A stretch of 64,000 nucleotides of DNA from Eubacteriaceae bacterium. GTDB taxonomy: Bacteria > Bacillota > Clostridia > Peptostreptococcales > Anaerovoracaceae. The position numbers and the translations under genes were made by a program. Under the pieces are notes generated by a model. That model saw only the letters and a program-made list of their open reading frames with translations, had not been told where the DNA came from and made no database searches. Below are positions 60,660 to 64,000 of this stretch, one piece after another. The stretch covers positions 248,001 through 312,000 of the forward strand of contig CABIXY010000002.1 of NCBI GenBank assembly GCA_902362805.1, given 5' to 3'. The first letter of the stretch is position 1; each line of letters starts with the position of its first letter.

Positions 60660-62024
60660 CTATAAATCATATTTCTTGATTTTTTTATAGAGCATGGTGC
60701 GAGAGATGCCTAAGGCTGCAGCTGCAGCGGTTTTGGTATCGTGCTCCAAGAGAGCTTGCTGGACCAACTCCTTTTCTATCAGCGCCAGGCTGCCCAATTT
60801 CATGTTTTTTTCTTCGCTGCCGTTGTTTTTCAGAGTAAAATATTGACTGAAGTGACTCCATTTCATCGGTTCTCCGTAGGACATATTAATTGCCCATTCT
60901 ATGACGTTCTGCAGTTCTCGCACATTCCCCGGCCAGCTATACTCTAAATTCATCAGTCTGTTTTTGATTTTCACTGGAATGTCGCGGACTGGAATGCCGA
61001 TTTCACCGTCTAATTTTTTTGTAATGTCATCGATGAGCAGAGGGATGTCTTCTCGCCGTTCCCTCAAGGGCGGAACGTGAATGGGCACTACGTTTAAACG
61101 ATAATAAAGGTCAGGTCGAAACAGATGGTTTTTGACAAGTTCGTCAAGAGGGATATTTGTCGCTGCGATAAATCTGACATCGACGTCGATGCTTTTGCTG
61201 CCTCCGATTCTCTCGAATTCACGCTCCTGCATGACTCTGAGCAGCTTGGGCTGCAGATCATATGACAGTTGATTGATTTCATCGAGAAAGATACTGCCTT
61301 TGTCGGCTTGCTCGAACTTGCCGATTTTACCTTTTTGACTAGCTCCGGTGAAAGCCCCGCCTTCATAACCGAAGAACTCGGACTCCATTAAATCCTTCGG
61401 GATATTGGCACAATTCACTTTGATAAAACTTTTGCCTTTCCGTGAACTGAGAGCATGAATGGAATGGGCCACCAATTCTTTTCCACTGCCCGTTTCGCCG
61501 GTGATGAGAACGGTAGAGTTGGACTTTGATGCACGATTGATTTCCTTGCGCATGCGCATGATTGCAGGGGAAACACCGACGATGTTTTCGATGTTGTATT
61601 TTGCACCGCGCAGTTTGGTGACCTCCTGTTTGTAAAAGTTCAGCTCCCTGATCAGCCTGTCCACGTCGCCTTCGTTGTCGCCGGTGATGATGGCGATAAT
61701 AGCGCCTGCAATGATTTTTCCCTGTTGGTCGTGTATAGGATTGTAGATAGAGAAAGCACGTTTTTCTTTGCCATCGCAAGTGGTGATGGTAGAATAACCG
61801 GAAATCGTTCGATTCTCTCGCAGCGCTTGATTGATCTTCGTGTCTTTGATTAAATCGTGAACAAATCGACCATAAATATTATCGTGCTCAAAATCTACGC
61901 CCATGGTCTGCGTCCAGGCCTTGTTGGCATATAGATATCGGCCTTTGGCATCTGTGATGACAAAACAGCACATGTCATTAAATACGTCTAAAATCATTTT
62001 CGTATCTATATTTCTATTTCCCAT
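60660..62024 (-). CDS. Sigma-54-dependent transcriptional activator (PAS-AAA+-Fis)
   Basis: A 454 aa enhancer-binding protein: N-terminal PAS domain (~10-115), AAA+ ATPase with Walker A GETGSGKE (176-183), the sigma-54 contact loop GAFTGA (223-228), Walker B GSIFLDEI, R-finger region and WPGNVRELQN, then a C-terminal Fis-type HTH (TAAAAALGISRTMLYKKIKKY). The PAS domain should sense a ligand or redox signal. AGGTGAT precedes the ATG. It lies directly upstream of its probable target. Confidence 0.95.
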   Translation of the reverse strand: MGNRNIDTKMILDVFNDMCCFVITDAKGRYLYANKAWTQTMGVDFEHDNIYGRFVHDLIKDTKINQALRENRTISGYSTITTCDGKEKRAFSIYNPIHDQQGKIIAGAIIAIITGDNEGDVDRLIRELNFYKQEVTKLRGAKYNIENIVGVSPAIMRMRKEINRASKSNSTVLITGETGSGKELVAHSIHALSSRKGKSFIKVNCANIPKDLMESEFFGYEGGAFTGASQKGKIGKFEQADKGSIFLDEINQLSYDLQPKLLRVMQEREFERIGGSKSIDVDVRFIAATNIPLDELVKNHLFRPDLYYRLNVVPIHVPPLRERREDIPLLIDDITKKLDGEIGIPVRDIPVKIKNRLMNLEYSWPGNVRELQNVIEWAINMSYGEPMKWSHFSQYFTLKNNGSEEKNMKLGSLALIEKELVQQALLEHDTKTAAAAALGISRTMLYKKIKKYDL

Positions 62025-62067
62025 GAAATCACCTGCCTTTCTTGTAAGTATAGCATAGCGGTAGAAA

Positions 62068-62112
62068 TAAACAAACAGGAGCTATTACATTCTTTGTAAC
62101 AACTCCTGTTCA
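62068..62112 (-). terminator. Terminator of the small XRE gene
   Basis: AACAGGAG / CTCCTGTT with inner GTTACA-type pairing; reading the minus strand a weak T-rich tract (TTTGTTTATTT) follows. Confidence 0.65.
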
Positions 62113-62352
62113 TTCTTCGTCGTCTTCTTCAATTACTCTTGGATAAGGCCTCGGATCATCGGTGAGGCGATAGATATAGTCGATGCTGGTTTCGTATAGT
62201 TTGGAAAGGGCAATGGCCTGTTCCATAGTCGGGTAGCGGATGCCGTTTTCCATCTTCGAATAATCAGACTGGTCGATACCTGTTTTCGTTTCAACTCTCA
62301 GCTGAGTGAGGCCCTTTTTGTTACGAAGCTCTTTCAATCTGTTGTCTTCCAC
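62110..62352 (-). CDS. XRE-family HTH protein with acidic tail
   Basis: An 80 aa protein: HTH_3 (RLKELRNKKGLTQLRVETKTGIDQSDYSKMENG, ~5-37) then EQAIALSKLYETSIDYIYRLTDDP and an acidic end EEDDEE. GTG start at 62352 with AAAGGAG seven bases upstream. Lies upstream of the sigma-54 activator, separate transcript. Target unknown. Confidence 0.85.
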   Translation of the reverse strand: MEDNRLKELRNKKGLTQLRVETKTGIDQSDYSKMENGIRYPTMEQAIALSKLYETSIDYIYRLTDDPRPYPRVIEEDDEE

Positions 62353-62760
62353 AAAATCACTCCTTTTATCTTTATTATGTCAAATTGACCTACAAAAAAT
62401 AGGGGGATTTGCCATAATGATCCGTCTGACGAGGGTTTGAATGGTGGATATGCCTGAAATGCTTGATTTTAGGCATATTTATGGCAGATTTTCTCCTGTA
62501 AAGTGGGTATGTTAAACATATGTTTTTAATTTGCCTGGGTTCTTGCAAGGGGCCGGATAGTTCTGACAGAGATAAAATAGATAGAAAATAAAGGATATGA
62601 GAGAGAGTGCCTATTGCGCTGGAGACAGGCAATTCAGCCTGTTTTGATAGAGGAATCTGTTTGAAAGAGAGTAAAAAACAGGTTCTTAAGGCAGGTGACC
62701 ATAGATGGGAAGAAAACAAAACTTTCTGATCGGAAAAAACCTTTCACCCGATATGGGTTT
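62353..62760. other. Non-coding spacer upstream of the pyrH leader
   Basis: About 400 bases without a believable gene. It holds dispersed repeat copy B and then an A/T-rich stretch. The minus-strand frame 62390-62719 has no ribosome binding site and reads through the repeat, so it is not reported. Confidence 0.6.
62449..62494 (+). repeat. Dispersed repeat, copy B
   Basis: ATGCCTGAAA, middle, TTTTAGGCAT, then TTTATGGCAGATTTT. ATGCCT and AGGCAT form a six-base stem. Its core TTATGGCAGATT (62479-62490) matches copies A and C. Confidence 0.65.
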
Positions 62761-62762
62761 TA

Positions 62763-62990
62763 TGGTATAATGAACGCAGACGATCTTACAGCTTCGCTGC
62801 AAGGAAGCGTTCATTGAATCGTGACGTTCAATTCTATATTCAAAGGTATCGTCACGGTATAATGGTTCCAGAATCTTACGACGTTGTCTTTCTGCCCCAA
62901 GCTTGCTTGGCTCGCGCAGAACGGACAGTGGAGTGAGTTGTGCGAGCGTAGGAGTATTGTGCAGCAATACGTTGCCGAGAGGTAAGAACC
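62763..62990 (+). ncRNA. Strongly structured leader/RNA element upstream of pyrH
   Basis: Two related units. Unit 1: GGTATAATG, TGAACGC (62771-62777) pairs with GCGTTCA (62807-62813), enclosing CTTACAGC / GCTGCAAG. A CGTGACG / CGTCACG stem (62820-62826 / 62850-62856) follows. Unit 2: GGTATAATGGTT with GGTT..CTTAC pairing to GTAAG-AACC (62982-62990), enclosing CCAAGC/GCTTGG, CTCGCGCA/TGTGCGAG and GTATTG/CAATAC. I do not recognise it as a known leader, T-box or SRP/RNase P RNA. The TATAAT at 62766 might instead be a -10 box. Confidence 0.45.
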
Positions 62991-62999
62991 AATATATAA

Positions 63000-63719
<720 letters not shown>

Positions 63720-63730
63720 GAGGAAAAAAC

Positions 63731-64000
63731 ATGAGTCATTCACACAAAAGCTTAGAGGAGAGAATTGCGAAGAGTCTTTCCGTACTAAAAGAGGACTTGA
63801 ACACAGTCAGAGCAGGAAGAGCAAATCCGGCATTATTAGACAAGGTCATGGTAGACTATTATGGAAGCCCGACACCGCTTAAGAACCTTTCTAATATTTC
63901 CGTACCTGATCCTAGAACATTGATGATTGCACCGTTCGATCCAAAATCGATTGGCGATATCGAAAAAGCAATCAATGTTGCTGATATCGGAATTACACCG
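63731..64000 (+). CDS. frr: Ribosome recycling factor, 3' end outside window
   Basis: The first 90 residues (MSHSHKSLEERIAKSLSVLKEDLNTVRAGRANPALLDKV..., ADIGITP) are visible, roughly half the ~185 aa protein. RRF splits post-termination ribosomes with EF-G. GGAGG precedes the ATG. Second gene of the pyrH-frr operon. Confidence 0.96.
   Translation, partial: MSHSHKSLEERIAKSLSVLKEDLNTVRAGRANPALLDKVMVDYYGSPTPLKNLSNISVPDPRTLMIAPFDPKSIGDIEKAINVADIGITP

Noticed and set aside
62390..62967. Two minus-strand frames (109 and 93 codons) upstream of pyrH
   Set aside because: They read through a dispersed repeat and through the structured leader, have no ribosome binding sites, and show no recognisable domain.
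62860..62990. T-box, tRNA, SRP or RNase P RNA in the pyrH leader
   Set aside because: No T-box antiterminator sequence, no tRNA cloverleaf or CCA, and no GGAA/AGCAG S-domain motif; only a generic structured RNA can be claimed.

Overview
The window looks like a chromosomal segment of a low-to-mid GC Gram-positive anaerobe, Bacillota class Clostridia. The evidence is the classic Firmicutes blocks (ylxM-ffh-rpsP-khpA-rimM-trmD; yggS-sepF-yggT-divIVA-lspA-rluD; yicC-gmk-rpoZ; rpsB-tsf; pyrH-frr), strong AGGAGG ribosome binding sites, a YtrA-type GntR/ABC unit, a SAS-type alarmone synthetase, RqcH, and corrinoid-methyltransferase-like and c-di-GMP-I riboswitch elements. An Anaerovoracaceae-like lineage is only a guess. 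No tRNA, rRNA, CRISPR array, intact insertion sequence or prophage was seen.

Layout. 1-2.1 kb: a minus-strand gntR-ABC ATPase-permease unit with a perfect inverted-repeat operator. 2.2-3.5 kb: sppA and a zinc-ribbon protein. 3.5-8.4 kb: a secreted transglutaminase/LRR/peptidoglycan-binding protein and an unusual tandem ATP-grasp protein. 8.5-17.4 kb: a long plus-strand housekeeping run (SRP, ribosome maturation, tRNA modification, cell division, lipoprotein processing, pseudouridylation). 17.4-24.4 kb: a tiny Gin-like zinc protein, a lipase-like hydrolase, a small alarmone synthetase, an MtaA-like methyltransferase paired with a hydantoinase-like ATPase, and rqcH. 24.4-29.2 kb: a spacer with dispersed repeats, then yicC-gmk-rpoZ, an orphan LytTR protein and rpsB-tsf.

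From 29.2 to 62.4 kb the window is accessory: a U32 peptidase, an ABC-F protein, NhaC, a lipoprotein, an orphan formimidoylglutamase, then a roughly 20 kb surface-protein region (37.7-57.4 kb). That region is bounded by two paralogous orphan prepilin-like proteins. It holds four large and several smaller exported proteins, most ending in a basic Fn3-like module. One (1099 aa) sits behind a c-di-GMP-I riboswitch, another behind a promoter whose spacer is a perfect palindrome next to a divergent XRE gene. A nudC-trxB-M20 peptidase operon interrupts it. At 57.8-62.4 kb lies a sigma-54 regulon: a PAS-AAA+-Fis activator, a GG-N10-GC promoter, an M24 peptidase and an SSS transporter. The window ends with a strongly structured 5' leader, pyrH and the start of frr.

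The points most worth a second look are: pyrH-frr separated from rpsB-tsf by about 34 kb; the structured leader before pyrH; the riboswitch-adhesin unit and its recombined C-terminal module; the terminator that appears to double as a sigma-54 enhancer; the half-degenerate tandem ATP-grasp; and a 46-bp dispersed repeat built around TTATGGCAGATT.
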